In this document: piece by piece, positions 51,200 to 62,073 of the stretch | Layout: each line of letters starts with the position of its first letter | Numbering within the stretch: position 1 is the stretch's first letter | Assembly (NCBI GenBank): GCA_025331125.1 | Contig: JAOALB010000107.1 | Span: 124,001-188,000 of the forward strand | Length of the DNA: 64,000 nt | DNA from: Mycogone perniciosa | Taxonomy: Eukaryota > Ascomycota > Sordariomycetes > Hypocreales > Hypocreaceae | Direction of reading: 5' to 3' | Program-made: the position numbers and the translations under genes | Notes under the pieces: generated by a model | What the model was told of the DNA's origin: nothing | The model's input: the letters and a program-made list of their open reading frames with translations, nothing else | Databases searched by the model: none

Positions 51200-52048
51200 T
51201 TATTTTACCTGGGCATATGTCACCAGCGCGTCGTGCAGCCGCCCAAAAACACCGCCATGCCAGCGTCTCACCTCCTCCCACTCCGGCTTGGGCAAAGTCA
51301 CCTGTGCCATCCGCAACCAGGCGCCGACAATGAAATCCGCATAGCTGGCCCGCTGCCCTAGCAGAAACGGCCCGTCGGTATTCTCGAGGAACAGCTTGGC
51401 CAGATCGCCCAGCATGGCCCGAAAGGATTCCGTGACCTTCTCGCGCGCCTCGCCGGTCAAGGCGAAATCATCCCAAGAGCTGACGCCGGCACGACGGACA
51501 AATTCGGCCTTGGTTTCCTCAGCGGTGGCCGGATCAAGCGGCAGGCCGTCAACCATGAGCGGAACGTGGGTGCTGAAGGCCGCATCAACGTTTGTATTGA
51601 AACGGGCGTACTCGGGAAAGCCACCATCTCCGCGCTCCGACAGTGGCGCCGGGAAGCCGAACGTCTGCACAAAGGTGTAGTCGAGGGTTTGGGCCGGGAA
51701 CAAGTCGCCGGCGCCCGAGTCGGGATATATGCGCTGCAGGTGGACGGCGATGTCGAAGGAGTCGCCGACTGTGGCGCCCGTAGCAGTATCTTGGATCACC
51801 GGGAGCGTGTAGAAATCAGTGCCATCGGCAAACTTGCGAGTGACAGGCTCACTAAGGCCGCGGCGCACTTTCGAGATGTCGGGCATGCCCACCCATGACG
51901 TCGAGTACGGAACGCCCTTGAAGTTGAGCGCAAACCGGCTCTTCCACGGGTTTGGCGAGCAGCACGACTCCGCTACGGGGGGCCTGTGGGCGATGTCGTA
52001 GAGGACTATGGCGCCCGAGGAGGTCGTGGTCGTGGTCGTGGTCGCCAT
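51200..52048 (-). CDS. glutathione S-transferase-like protein (UstS-like)
   Basis: Single exon, ATG 52048 to TAA 51200, 282 residues, complete. After a poly-Thr N-terminus the thioredoxin-like GST_N domain (about 13-115) opens with LYDIAHRPPVAESCCSPNPW. It continues RFALNFKGVPYSTSWVGMPD and has the glutathione-contact segment LPVIQD and GDSFDIAVHL. The helical C-terminal domain (about 140-280) includes GPFLLGQRASYADFIVGAWL, where the Asp of the N-capping box is conserved. This subgroup (cytosolic fungal GSTs related to UstS of the ustiloxin pathway and to beta-etherases) conjugates or isomerises small metabolites using glutathione. No other cluster gene adjoins it. The Thr run comes from a gtggtc hexamer repeat at about 52022-52043. 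Confidence 0.85.
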   Translation of the reverse strand: MATTTTTTTSSGAIVLYDIAHRPPVAESCCSPNPWKSRFALNFKGVPYSTSWVGMPDISKVRRGLSEPVTRKFADGTDFYTLPVIQDTATGATVGDSFDIAVHLQRIYPDSGAGDLFPAQTLDYTFVQTFGFPAPLSERGDGGFPEYARFNTNVDAAFSTHVPLMVDGLPLDPATAEETKAEFVRRAGVSSWDDFALTGEAREKVTESFRAMLGDLAKLFLENTDGPFLLGQRASYADFIVGAWLRMAQVTLPKPEWEEVRRWHGGVFGRLHDALVTYAQVK

Positions 52049-52336
52049 AGGAAATAACAGGCAAGTGATTGTATGTTAAGGCAGATCTCGTGGTTTTTGG
52101 GTGGCGAGCTAAACGAATACTTACTGGGGAATCTGTGTATTGGATGAAGTTGGGCACGTAATGAAGCCTATCCCCCGCAACGCAGGCATGTCAACTACGT
52201 AGTCCACTGCATATATCAGGGGGGGTAGACCCTATTAGTAGCGCCGGCAGTTGTCATAGGCTGATGCGCAAGTAAGGAACTAAGCTATGCCCGAGTTTGG
52301 TTATCCCTGCATATACGACTGATGCGGCACATTGAC
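52049..52336. other. GST upstream region
   Basis: 5' flank of the minus-strand GST, with a run of eight g near 52220. No gene. Confidence 0.4.
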
Positions 52337-52835
52337 TGTGACGATCCGGGCTGATTCCCAAGGGATAAACCGAGGGTCGTGGGTTTATATTGGCAGAGAG
52401 ATTAGGGATAAATACTGAGCAGGGTCACGCAATGATTATTCTATGGACCTGGTTGATTCAGGTAAATAATTCTATTAACGACTGTTTAAGTAACTATATT
52501 AAATGAGTGACAAGCCAGTTGTGTATATACAAAGGAAGTTTCCTTGATCATCATAAGACGTAACTACGTCTTTTATGTATTATCTTCAGCCGCTTCATGG
52601 TTCTATTAGCCGTGCTACCGCAAGCCCTACCCATAAGTTCACTTGGGCGTGATTTCTCTGTGTGTGTGCATACATTTCCCTCTTGACAAAGTATATCACC
52701 GACCACTAGGTGATCTGGTATATGCCTCAATGATTGCTTCTTTGAACATCGGATTAGTCCGTTGGTCCTATATTGATCCATGGTACGTACCGTCCGAGAC
52801 CCTTTATACGGCCATAAGAGTATCGAGTTATAACA
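52337..52835 (-). repeat. solo Gypsy LTR, mostly unmutated
   Basis: Starts tgtgacgatccgggctgatt on the plus strand, like LTR1, and ends gagtatcgagttataaca. It is about 120 bp longer than LTR1 because of unrelated sequence in the centre (about 52580-52770). No internal region follows, so it is a solo LTR. No clear target duplication was found (ttgac left, atatc right). Confidence 0.75.
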
Positions 52836-53465
52836 ATATCGTACACCCTCACCTATTCAGTCTCCCGCGCTGCTCGCAATCTGGGCAATGGTGATAATGG
52901 AAATCCCGATGATGGCGGTCCAGTGATTTTTAATGGCGCAGACGGTGTGTGAGGTGATGCAACCGTTCGCTAATGAGGGTAGACTGAATCGAGCTGATTG
53001 TAACTGTGGTTAACATCTATGAAGGAACTGTGCGATCCTTCAATCGGGAGCCTCCACGATGGTGTTCAGGCCTCGTCAATGTCGTCGATGCGAATGTTTC
53101 ATTGCTGAAAGCTGCCATCTCTGCGCAGTTGTTGTTGTAGGGGTGGTGCCTCTTGATGTTCATCAAAGCGACTGAGACATCACTCTACATCAATCCTTTC
53201 AATGACTCTAATCAGATTGACCGCGATTGATGGTAATAAATCAGAGCACCAACTCAAGTTATATGGGTTGACAAGATTATACAGCAAAAGTGCTCTATAC
53301 TACTAGTACCACTACTACTACTCGGAGACCCACTGACTTGCGCCCTACGCCTTACTGTTGTCGTCGACCCACACTTTACAAGCTTGTGCCAGACTTGAGT
53401 CAGAAGCAAGCAACCAACTTGTTACTCAACATTGCCAACCAAGATTCCATCTCAGTTTCCTCAAC
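52836..53465. other. 5' region of the homeobox gene
   Basis: No separate gene. A tactac microsatellite (about 53299-53326) lies in the likely 5' leader of the downstream gene. Confidence 0.4.
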
Positions 53466-56280
53466 ATGGAGATCCCGGAAAATCATCCAAGCGAGGCGAG
53501 CGTTAGCACAATTGATAGTTACAGTTTCTATTGGGATATGGAAGACTGGGGGTCAGGCCTGACCTCCGGAGCTGTCGGAGAATCGTCACAATACGGGCAG
53601 ACAGCAAGCCTGCGTCCCGAGAACACTTCTTTAGCTACATTAGAGAGCCTTCGGCTCGCAATGGGCACGATACAAGACACACCGGTCCATATTTCAGAAG
53701 GCAATGGGAATGCAGTTGCCTCAAACAACCCATCCGCGGATTCATCGCCACGAGCCAGGATCCGACCGCTTATTACACAAGACTCCGTCAGGGTCCTGAG
53801 GCGCTGGTACGCAACAAACAAGCATCATCCATACCCCAGTAAAGAGGCGAAAGAGACTCTGAGTAGCGTGACTGGTCTTGACATGACACAAATTACCAAC
53901 TGGTTCGCGAACGCAAGGAGGCGTGCGAAAGCAGCTGCGGCAACTACTCGACTATCTTCCACACATAACGAGCAGCCTCCAGCGGGCATAGATATCCCCC
54001 CACGACATCCGACTCCGGGAATCTTTGAGAGTATGGACCCTCTTCAAAGATGGGCCAACTCGCCTCCGGAAGACGAGCCAGCCTCCGCGTCAGCTATCTC
54101 AAGGGCCATCAATGCAGCAGACCATGCTTTGGAACGACAGGCATACGTTTCCCCCGCTCCAAGGTGCTCTGGCGGCAACTCAAGCGCATCATTGAGCAAC
54201 CGGTCCTCCGCTAGCAGATATCATGAACTGTCGAGCGATGGTTCTATCGCCTCTACGCACTCCTCAGCCAGCGGAATAGCTCCATCGACCTTTCCGATTC
54301 TTCGTCCGAGTCTAAGACGCCGCCGTCGTAGAAAACAAGCCATTCAACACCGACAAGAGCCTCATCAACAGTCCAAAGGGCTTTTCCAATGCACATTCTG
54401 CACCGACGAGTTCAGAACCAAATACGATTGGCAACGACACGAGAAAACATGGCACCTGCCGTTGGATCGCTGGGTTTGTGCACCAACTGGACCACTTTCT
54501 CTGCATCCAGGGACAAACGCCTTGATGTGCGTTTTCTGTGGCAAGGAGAGCCCAGACGCAGCGCACATTGAGTCGCACAATTTCTCTCTGTGCAACAGGA
54601 GAAAGGAGGGGAGGACATTTTATAGGAAAGACCACTTGATGCAACATCTCCGGCTCGTTCATCACGTCAGCGTCCCCGGAAATAGCTTTGATTCATGGAA
54701 AGTATCTGCACCTCAGATCCGATCGCGATGCGGCTTTTGCGGCCGTTGCCTAGATGACTGGTTGATGAGAGTTGAACATCTCGGGGAGCATTTCAGGACT
54801 GGAAGCACGATGGAAAACTGGCGAGGCGACTGGGGATTCGAGCCCTCTATCATATCGTCACTTGAAAACGCGCTTCCTCCTTGTAAGATTGAAGCAGCAC
54901 GCGGCGACTCCTGCTAACATGAACGCACAGCTGACTCGGTTTTGCAGATTTACTTCATTATGAAAGGAATTCTCCATTACCATATAAGGCTGGCAAGGCT
55001 ACACCATGGACACCAAGCACCGCGTATGAGCTTTTAAAGATGGAACTTCAGTATTGGATCATTGACCAGATGGACGACGTTGGTCGGACTCCATGCGACT
55101 CCCAAATACAAGAAGAAGCATGTCGAATTATTCTCAGTGCAGATCTCTTGTCGAGTAATGAGGCGGGAGATGCTTCATCATGGTTGCGCGATCTTGCAAT
55201 GTCCTCAACCGAAATCATGCAGAGTGCGATGTTTCAAACAGTACGTGGTCAGGCCGAGAGTCGATTATCCAGTCTTCGAATCAATGGAAAAGACAATATA
55301 TTTCAGAATTGCAACCTCGAGAGTCAATTGCAAGACTTCTACGTAGATGCAATGCTTCATAGACGTCCAATTTCCGACAGCCAACTTCAGTCTGAAGCAG
55401 CCCGAATCATTCGTCTGACTGAAGAGCTGTCCAACGCGCCATCGGAGGTTGTAGCTAGTTGGCTTTTACGCTTGTTATCTAGCTGTACGGAATGGCTAGG
55501 ACAGTTCAAGCAACGAGCTGTCAAGTCAATGTCTCCAGAGGCGGGCGGGCTTCCTCGCGAACTCGAAACCTTACTTCCTTTGTGCCAGGCTCACGGTGAG
55601 CACGACAATGAGCCCATTGCCAGTCTGCAAAACTTCCATTTATCGCTAATCGGGGTATCCATGGGGGCATTGGGTAGCCATGGGCCCTCCTCTGTGGACC
55701 AGGCTGGCTTTTTCCTAGATCCATCTGGTGGTATGGGTGGTATGGGCGGTTTCGATGAGTTGGATCTAGTAATGGAACATGCTCCAGTTGATCCGCCAAA
55801 TCCAGAAGATGAAAGATCACCTTTTGCGCAGCATCCTAGAGCCAGCCTTCCAACCCAGATCTCAGATCCAGAATTACCACGGCTGGGTAATATCACATCC
55901 ACCCCGAGTCCCGGGCCATCAACTTCTACCAAGCGGCCACCTTACTTTCCAAATGACGGAAATGCGTATCGCCGCCTTGCTCGCGACTTGGCTCGGTTTG
56001 TTGCATCGGCCATGTCTGAGAAGAATCCCAATAAGCACGTTCCCACGGACGAAGAAATCAAGTACCAAGCTCGGTGGCTAGAGTTCGACGAGTAAGTGCC
56101 CTTGAAAGTTTTTAAATGGAAAGCTTTTAATAGATTGGCCATAGTGATGATCCTTGGAACCAGACAGCAGCCGATAATCCTGAGTGGCTACTGAGGTTCA
56201 AGCGTGATGTTGGACTCCTACCTCCAGATTCCGGCCCGAGACTAGGCCTGGTTCAAAGAATGATACCCAAACTGCATTGA
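53466..56280 (+). CDS. homeobox and C2H2 zinc-finger transcription factor, 3 exons
   Basis: The exons are 53466-54882, 54948-56091 and 56145-56280. The introns are 65 bp (branch gctaac, acceptor ttgcag) and 53 bp (donor gtaagt, acceptor catag). The product is 898 residues. ATG 53466 is the first in-frame Met. Residues about 95-157 are a TALE-type homeodomain with the three-residue loop extension (NKHHPYPS) and recognition helix ITNWFANARRR. Residues about 305-445 hold C2H2-like fingers: FQCTFCTDEF, LMCVFCGKES with HLMQHLRLVHH, and RCGFCGRCLDDW with HLGEHF. The tail is acidic/Pro-Ser-rich and ends with a WNQTAADNPEWLLRFKRDVG block. The Arg run RRRRRRK just before the fingers is a likely nuclear signal. 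A DNA-binding regulator is expected; targets are unknown. No lesions were seen. Confidence 0.85.
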
Positions 56281-57649
56281 TTACTCCATATTTAATCAAA
56301 TCCAATGTCATCCTGAAAAGGAAGGCTGGGCAATGGGTTGACCGGGCCATTCGCTAATCTCATGTCAGTCTTGTCCTTTGGTATGAACAAGTGGTGTCTC
56401 TGCGATTTGCATACTAGTACAGTTACCAAATCAAGCATAATTGTCAAAATTTATCAATCAATCAAGTGAATTATCTTGAAAGTTGATATAACGGAGAGGT
56501 TCTAACAAAAGTCTCCGGCTCATAATAGGCTTATACTTCTTCACTAATTAATATGCTTATTCCTATTTTTTTTGAAGGCGAAACACCATATACATGCATA
56601 CATACAACACGCAAGAAAACCCGCAAGGAAACTATGAACAGACGTGTGGTAGCACGGCTAATTGGACCATAAAGCTGAGGATAACGGGTAAAAGAGGTTG
56701 CGGTACTACTTATTCATGATTCCGATAGTAGGAAGAGGTGTATATTGGGCTGACAGCTCTCGCTTATTCGTCATAAATGCAGCTAGGGGTTAAGAATCGA
56801 TGGAGAAAGAAGACTATTGTGTAAATTTATCTGAAGGCAAGTAATCCTATTATGGTAGTTCCTGAATGCGGGAATTACGTAGGTCCGTATTCGGCAACTG
56901 CCATATTCAGCAAAAGAAAATGGGCCGGGATGGGAATGACGAATATTCCTGACAAAACATTAAATTTTCAACAGGGAGATCAAGGCATAACTTCCTATAA
57001 ATACCTTTCTCTTTTACATCTTAGCTTTACGGATAATCTTCTCTATTCCAACACCAAACAATTGTAAATGCTCGCATCACGCAAAATGAATCTAGCTCCT
57101 ATTGCATCGCTTTTCGGCTTGATCTTTGGCGGCACCTCCCAGGCTCCACCTGAAAATGAGGAGTCGATTTTACTCTTGAGTTTCCTTACCCATTACTCAA
57201 AAGCAGCTTACTAACAAAACCTTTTTCTAATCATACATCAATGCATATGGAATCAAAAAATGGCCTACGCGAAAACTTCCCAGACCGTTTATGTATTTTG
57301 ATCGCCCTACTGCCCCGAACGCAACCTAGATATTTGGTGGGCACTCTCAAACGCGAATGGCACCAACCCAGTATTCTGGATGAAAACCAAACCATTCGAC
57401 TCATAGAAAACATCTAGTGGAAGCAACACGGTAGACGACACACGCGCTAGTGGCACTTTAGAACTGTGCCTTTTCTCTTATATCAGGGTTTCCTAAAACA
57501 ATAGGTGCAGTGGATTGGAGATATCCGACCGCTTTAATCCATTTGCATCTACCTGTTACAGTAATGAATCTGGATATAAAAGGTTATGATCCCTACTTCC
57601 ACGACTATGGATATTTTTGTTCCCTATGATATAAGGAGTTGCCCTACTC
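56281..57649. other. intergenic with a possible secreted-protein first exon
   Basis: At 57068-57200 a plus-strand frame begins MLASRKMNLAPIASLFGLIF and continues GGTSQAPPENEESILL, which looks like a signal peptide. It is followed by a strong branch-like sequence cttactaac (57207-57215). A downstream frame at 57284-57417 stays open for 45 codons, but I could not build a convincing gene. The 71-codon frame at 56852-57067 shows no family signal. Confidence 0.3.
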
Positions 57650-57725
57650 TGTCACGACCCGACCATATCGAAGACTAGGTTACGGGGATATAGTTAAACT
57701 CCAGTAACCTATGCCGTTTCATTCT
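57650..57725 (+). repeat. Gypsy LTR fragment, unmutated
   Basis: tgtcacgacccgacca begins a stretch collinear with the first 60 or so bp of the element C LTR. It shows what that LTR looked like before RIP (gttacggggatatag here versus gttacgggattacag there). The rest of the LTR is absent. Confidence 0.65.
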
Positions 57726-57861
57726 CCTTTCTAAGGGTAATCTTGGCTCAGGTCTACAGCACTGCATCTAATCCTGGCAAGGGTCTACTCAGAACCGGTC
57801 TTGCACAGCCCCACATACCCTATCGGGACAGTTCAGACATCTTCTCGTTAAGCACTCAGAA

Positions 57862-58345
57862 GTCCATTAAACAGGAACTGGAGGAATTTCCATTACCGGT
57901 TTGATCCTTGCAAAAGCAACTGGTGCAATCACCATAGCAATTTGGCGCCGACTACTTAATGAACTACACCATTCATACCAAATAGTCCAAGGAAGTCCCC
58001 CGGCTCACTAATGGGAAGGGCGTAGATTTCGTTCTCAAGAACGGTGGTTCAGAGGCAATTTCCCAAACCATCGCATCGCTTAAGATCGACGGGAAAATAT
58101 GTGTTATTAGATTCTTCTCTCCCGCAAGACAGCCAGAGATGGCTGAGATGGCTCTTCAAAGGGGCACTGTAGTAGGAGGGTCGACACAATTGCTTGAGGA
58201 TTCAGTTCGATTTCTATTGCAAAAGGGCCTTTGGCTGCCTGTTAAGACAGAACTTCCATTTACGCGGGAAGGTGTGGTTCATGCCTTTGAGTATCTCAAC
58301 CAGGGGATACATATCAGCAGAATCTGTACCAAAGGATCTGAATGA
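57862..58345 (+). pseudogene. zinc-type/MDR alcohol dehydrogenase-like, degraded
   Basis: The frame reads TGTGGISITGLILAKATGAI (Rossmann GxGGxS motif), then GADYLMNYTIHTK, a TAG stop at about 57992, SKEVPRLTNGKGVDFVLKNG and KIDGKICVIRFFS, and it ends normally (AFEYLNQGIHISRICTKG) at 58345. This is the C-terminal half of an NAD(P)-dependent medium-chain dehydrogenase. Lesions are a stop before the glycine-rich loop, loss of the segment between the loop and GADY (about 15 residues), and the TAG. The catalytic N-terminal half was not found; 57650-57860 holds an LTR fragment instead. Confidence 0.75.
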
Positions 58346-58507
58346 TGGTACATATGATGGATTGGATAGATTAGGAGATCCATCGGAATGTCATATTAGA
58401 CTACTATTGAGCTGTTATTTGCACCGGTTCTTGTCAATGATATGAAAGTTCAAGAAATGCCCGCTTCTATTTTATTTTTCCTTGCTAGTCATATGGACCA
58501 ACCCTGT

Positions 58508-60820
58508 CTACCAAGCAAAACTCTCAACAACAAGTCTGATACGATGGCCTCCAAGGCTTGAGTCCCTACCATGTCTTGACAGGCCTGATATGATGCAGCG
58601 CACCTCGTCATTCATCCCTGGGGGTCCACACACAACCACTGTCGTGCCGTCCTCACGTGTATTAAGTTCGGACTCGAGCAACTTCCTCAGGTCAAACCTT
58701 TGACTCACCGACAAGGTTACTTCAACACTGCCCCGGTGTCGATTCTCGGAATCAGCTGCAGAACCACTGTCGTAGGTCACCAGTTCCTCCACGGCGTCTA
58801 CCAATGGCCACGAACGGACGCCCCAATACAGCTTTGTCGTACCAATTGGTCGGGAGGTCTTGACGAACCGATCAAGCGTCGGTAAAATGGCACTGATGCC
58901 AACGCCTCCCGCAATGCAGAGGAGATGCGGAAACTCTGATGTAGGACCGGCCAAGTTGGCATCTTGCAGAAAGGTGACGCCGTGATCGGTGTAGGAACCT
59001 TCCACGAGAACAAATAGACTAGCTTCTGTAGGTTTGGTACCTGCAGCCCTCTGAGCTAACTTGGAGGTTATGCCGGCTTGACGGCGAAGGAATATTGTAA
59101 CCCCCGGCTCGTAGGATTTCCTTCCAGGACATTGAGGAGATGGTGCACGACTCTGTGACTCTGACACAACTTTTGGGCACATGTCACCCCCCGTTTCCCC
59201 AGCAAACCTCCTCTGTTGGTCACAAGAGGCGGTGTCATGTGGTTGCTTGGCTGGATCGTCGCCGCGAGTACTCGCCGCTATTGAGAAAGGGTGGCTCTCC
59301 CAGACACGCCAAGTGCTGATCGTGGGGAAATGCAAGTATACGTGACCGATAGCTGTCAGCTGAGGTATATCGAGACGAAGATAGTCGTCATCGATAACAC
59401 TCACGTAGACGGTCTTAATGCCGGCGTTGACAGTTCGGAACACTCGAGCAACCCGATCAAATACCCATATCGCAACGGAAATGTAGAGCCAGGTCTCGTA
59501 GCCCCATTGTCGGTTGTAGCGGTACCAGATGTGTAAGTAGCAGCCGACCAAGGCCAGAATGGCGATGACTACATGAGAAGCCAAGAATGCCTCCTAAGCC
59601 ACCTTTCGGAAAGGCTGGATAGAAAGCGGAATCAGAATGACCAAGGCTAACGTGCCAATGATGCCCCAGTACCAGTACGCCAACTGGCTCTCAGTAGCGT
59701 AATTGTATCCGGGTGCATTGACTGTGTACATACGGAGGAAGAGAAGGCTGTGAATAACGGCCTGCAACATGCATATAAACGCAATCCAGCGATGCAGCAG
59801 CAGGAACGTGGAGCGAGACCAGTTGGTCACCCAGAGCAAAAAGTTGTTCCGTCCAGCATAGAGGATGATTAGCGGCAGATTTGCAAAGCTGAGAATAGCC
59901 AACCGATTGCTGACATAGTTTTCAACCTCATGTGAGAGGCTCAAGTACCAGCTGTGCGGCCACACAAGGTCATAACCGATGGCAGAGAGGATGACATTTA
60001 TAACCCAGAGGTAGGCTATGAAGAGTGCTTGGCCACGTGTAGGCATAATACCAAGTCTCCAGACTGGCACATTGTGTTGAGATCCGAGCAAAGGCGGGTC
60101 GATGAAATAAGCATGGCAGCGAGTGACCCAGGCCGTCGGCCAAGGCAGAAACCGAAGTAATGATAGGCCCATGGGAATGATTGCGCCAGTGAGAAAGATG
60201 ACCAGGCCATAGCGGACATGGGTCTCTTCAGTTACCGAGAAGCTCTTGTCGGCATTGTAGTTTGGGATCCACTGGTCATCTGTAACAATGGCTGTGTAAT
60301 TGAGGAGGACGCTGCTGTTTAGAGGTTTTAATGGTGTTGACTTGATAGCCTCCAGGGCTTGTTGATAGCTAATCAGAGGGCTCGGCTGGCCGACCTTGTT
60401 TCCAGCAAGGTCTCTGGTCCAAAAAAGATCCAGTTGGGAGACTGGAACGTCAGGGCATCGCGTCTTCATGCAGTAGGCAAATGTTTGGAGAAAAAACTCG
60501 TTATTCACCTTGCACTCAGCTGGCGGCGCTCCCATAACCATCCAGCCGTCACCAGAGGGCCATTCAATATCATCCAAGCTAGACCCCATGCCGCCCATCC
60601 TCTTACGGAACATCTTCATGTCCATCTCCATGTCCATATCTATGTCTAAGCCGGTGCAGTTCAGTGGTGCGGAGACTGAGTTCCGGCACCCAAAGGCGCA
60701 TGGAGGGTTATACACTGGGATGTCATAGCCAACAAAGCCATACCCAGGCCGGCCTGTTGTTTGACCAGCTCGCACGCTGAAAGCGACAAGTGCAGCCAAA
60801 GCCCAAAACCGTGAAATCAT
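58508..60820 (-). pseudogene. FRE-type ferric reductase with one in-frame amber codon
   Basis: One frame of 771 codons runs from ATG 60820 to the stop at 58508, broken only by TAG at 59594-59596 (codon 409). Before it are a signal peptide (residues 1-19), a Met/Asp-rich segment (59-70), a membrane helix (about 204-225) and further helices with heme ligands His343 and His357. After it the second heme pair (His416, His430) follows, then the FAD motif ESHPFSIAAS, the NADPH motif GGVGISAILP, VVVCGPPGMN and the family C-terminus ESFAW. Such enzymes sit in the plasma membrane and reduce Fe(III) or Cu(II) with NADPH electrons for uptake. At the TAG the family usually has Tyr (RRxYExFL). All other motifs are intact, so this is a recent nonsense allele, a sequencing error or possibly read-through. 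It is intronless. Confidence 0.85.
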
Positions 60821-62073
60821 GGTGATGTTTTGAGACAACAAATCTCAGAGGAGGTGGAAAAATACAAGAACCTCCCAGACTGCCACAGCCGAGGTACGGG
60901 AAGTCCAATTAAGCAATGAGAATGAAGATTATGTGGCGTTCTAGCCCAATGAGCGCGAGCGGATTAAGTATTGGGAGAGCAAGTTTGAGAGAGTAAGTTT
61001 GAGAGAATATTACCATACTAGTCCCACCTTTGCGGCCCTGCATTAGCGATGCCATGGCTTTGACTGCAAGCTTGATCCTGGGCAAAATCTGGAATCCTTC
61101 GGGTTTGGTGAGCAGCGGGGATTTAACGTTGCCGATGCCTAGAGTTTGCCAGATGCGAACCCAAGCTTATGTCCCCATTGATCCAATTTCCAAAGTCACT
61201 GATAGCTAGCGATGTTTTGCAATTGCTGAGACATCTTGCCCCAGGCCACCACATTATCGTCAACCTCTTTCTTTCTTATCACCAGGGCCTTCTAGATTGG
61301 ACAATAGGTGCCAGTTATTACGATCTGGTGTCTAGAGTTGTAATATCCTTAGATTGATAGACTAAAGTCATACTATTAACACCCCATTTCAATAGCTAAG
61401 TATTCCTTTCAGCAAATATATACCCTGATCCAACAGTAATAAGTGATTTTAAAATTGGAATATTGGATAGCTGAAAGAAAATCGGGAAGTGAATCTCCTA
61501 TGAATTGGACAACGAGAAACTCTTGAATCCAAGGCACCGAAAAGAGAAGTTATTCCATAGATACATGACAGACTTGGCTGTGAGGGAATGAAGAGGGCAA
61601 GGGGAAGGGATACAAGCAATAAATGATAGTTCAAGCGAAACACGATAATTACAAGAGATGGCTGCAGGCAACAATTGGCCTGTGGCCTAGTATGTAATGC
61701 GCAGAGCCGTTTGGTGGTATATAGTGGGAGATGACAAGGGTTGGGAAAAAACTGTAAAGGGACAGGTCTTAATATACCACAACAAACCCAGGTGGTGGCG
61801 TTCCAGAACCAGATCCGCCCAAGAGAATGTTCAAACCATGAAAATTGGATATTCACCTAAGTCCCAACACTATCCATGTAAGTTATAGAATCCGAATAAA
61901 TAGCCATATACATTTAAGCCTCAAAGTGTGAAACTAAGGACTAACTCTAAGATAAGATTTATTTGCGTTGTAAGACAATACAAGTATGTAAAAGGGACCT
62001 TTTCCGTGTCTCATCTAACCGCATCAGCTAGAAACTGGAACAGGGCCTATTAAATTCAAGAATTATTGAGCAG
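60821..62073. other. intergenic between ferric reductase and chitinase
   Basis: Promoter side of the ferric reductase and 3' side of the chitinase. It contains a direct repeat aagtttgagaga (two copies, about 60979-61008). Frames at 61169-61357 and 61449-61856 show no family signal. Confidence 0.4.

Noticed and set aside
53358..53465. Upstream extension of the homeobox protein
   Set aside because: The extended frame starts at a TTG. The first ATG in frame is 53466, in a good context.
59594..59641. A 48-bp intron hiding the amber codon of the ferric reductase
   Set aside because: A gtcatt...cttag reading would preserve frame, but it would remove conserved residues just before the second heme-binding helix and lacks a branch site.
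61449..61856. 135-codon minus-strand frame
   Set aside because: No signal peptide, domain or splice structure, and unusual composition for a protein. Treated as chance.
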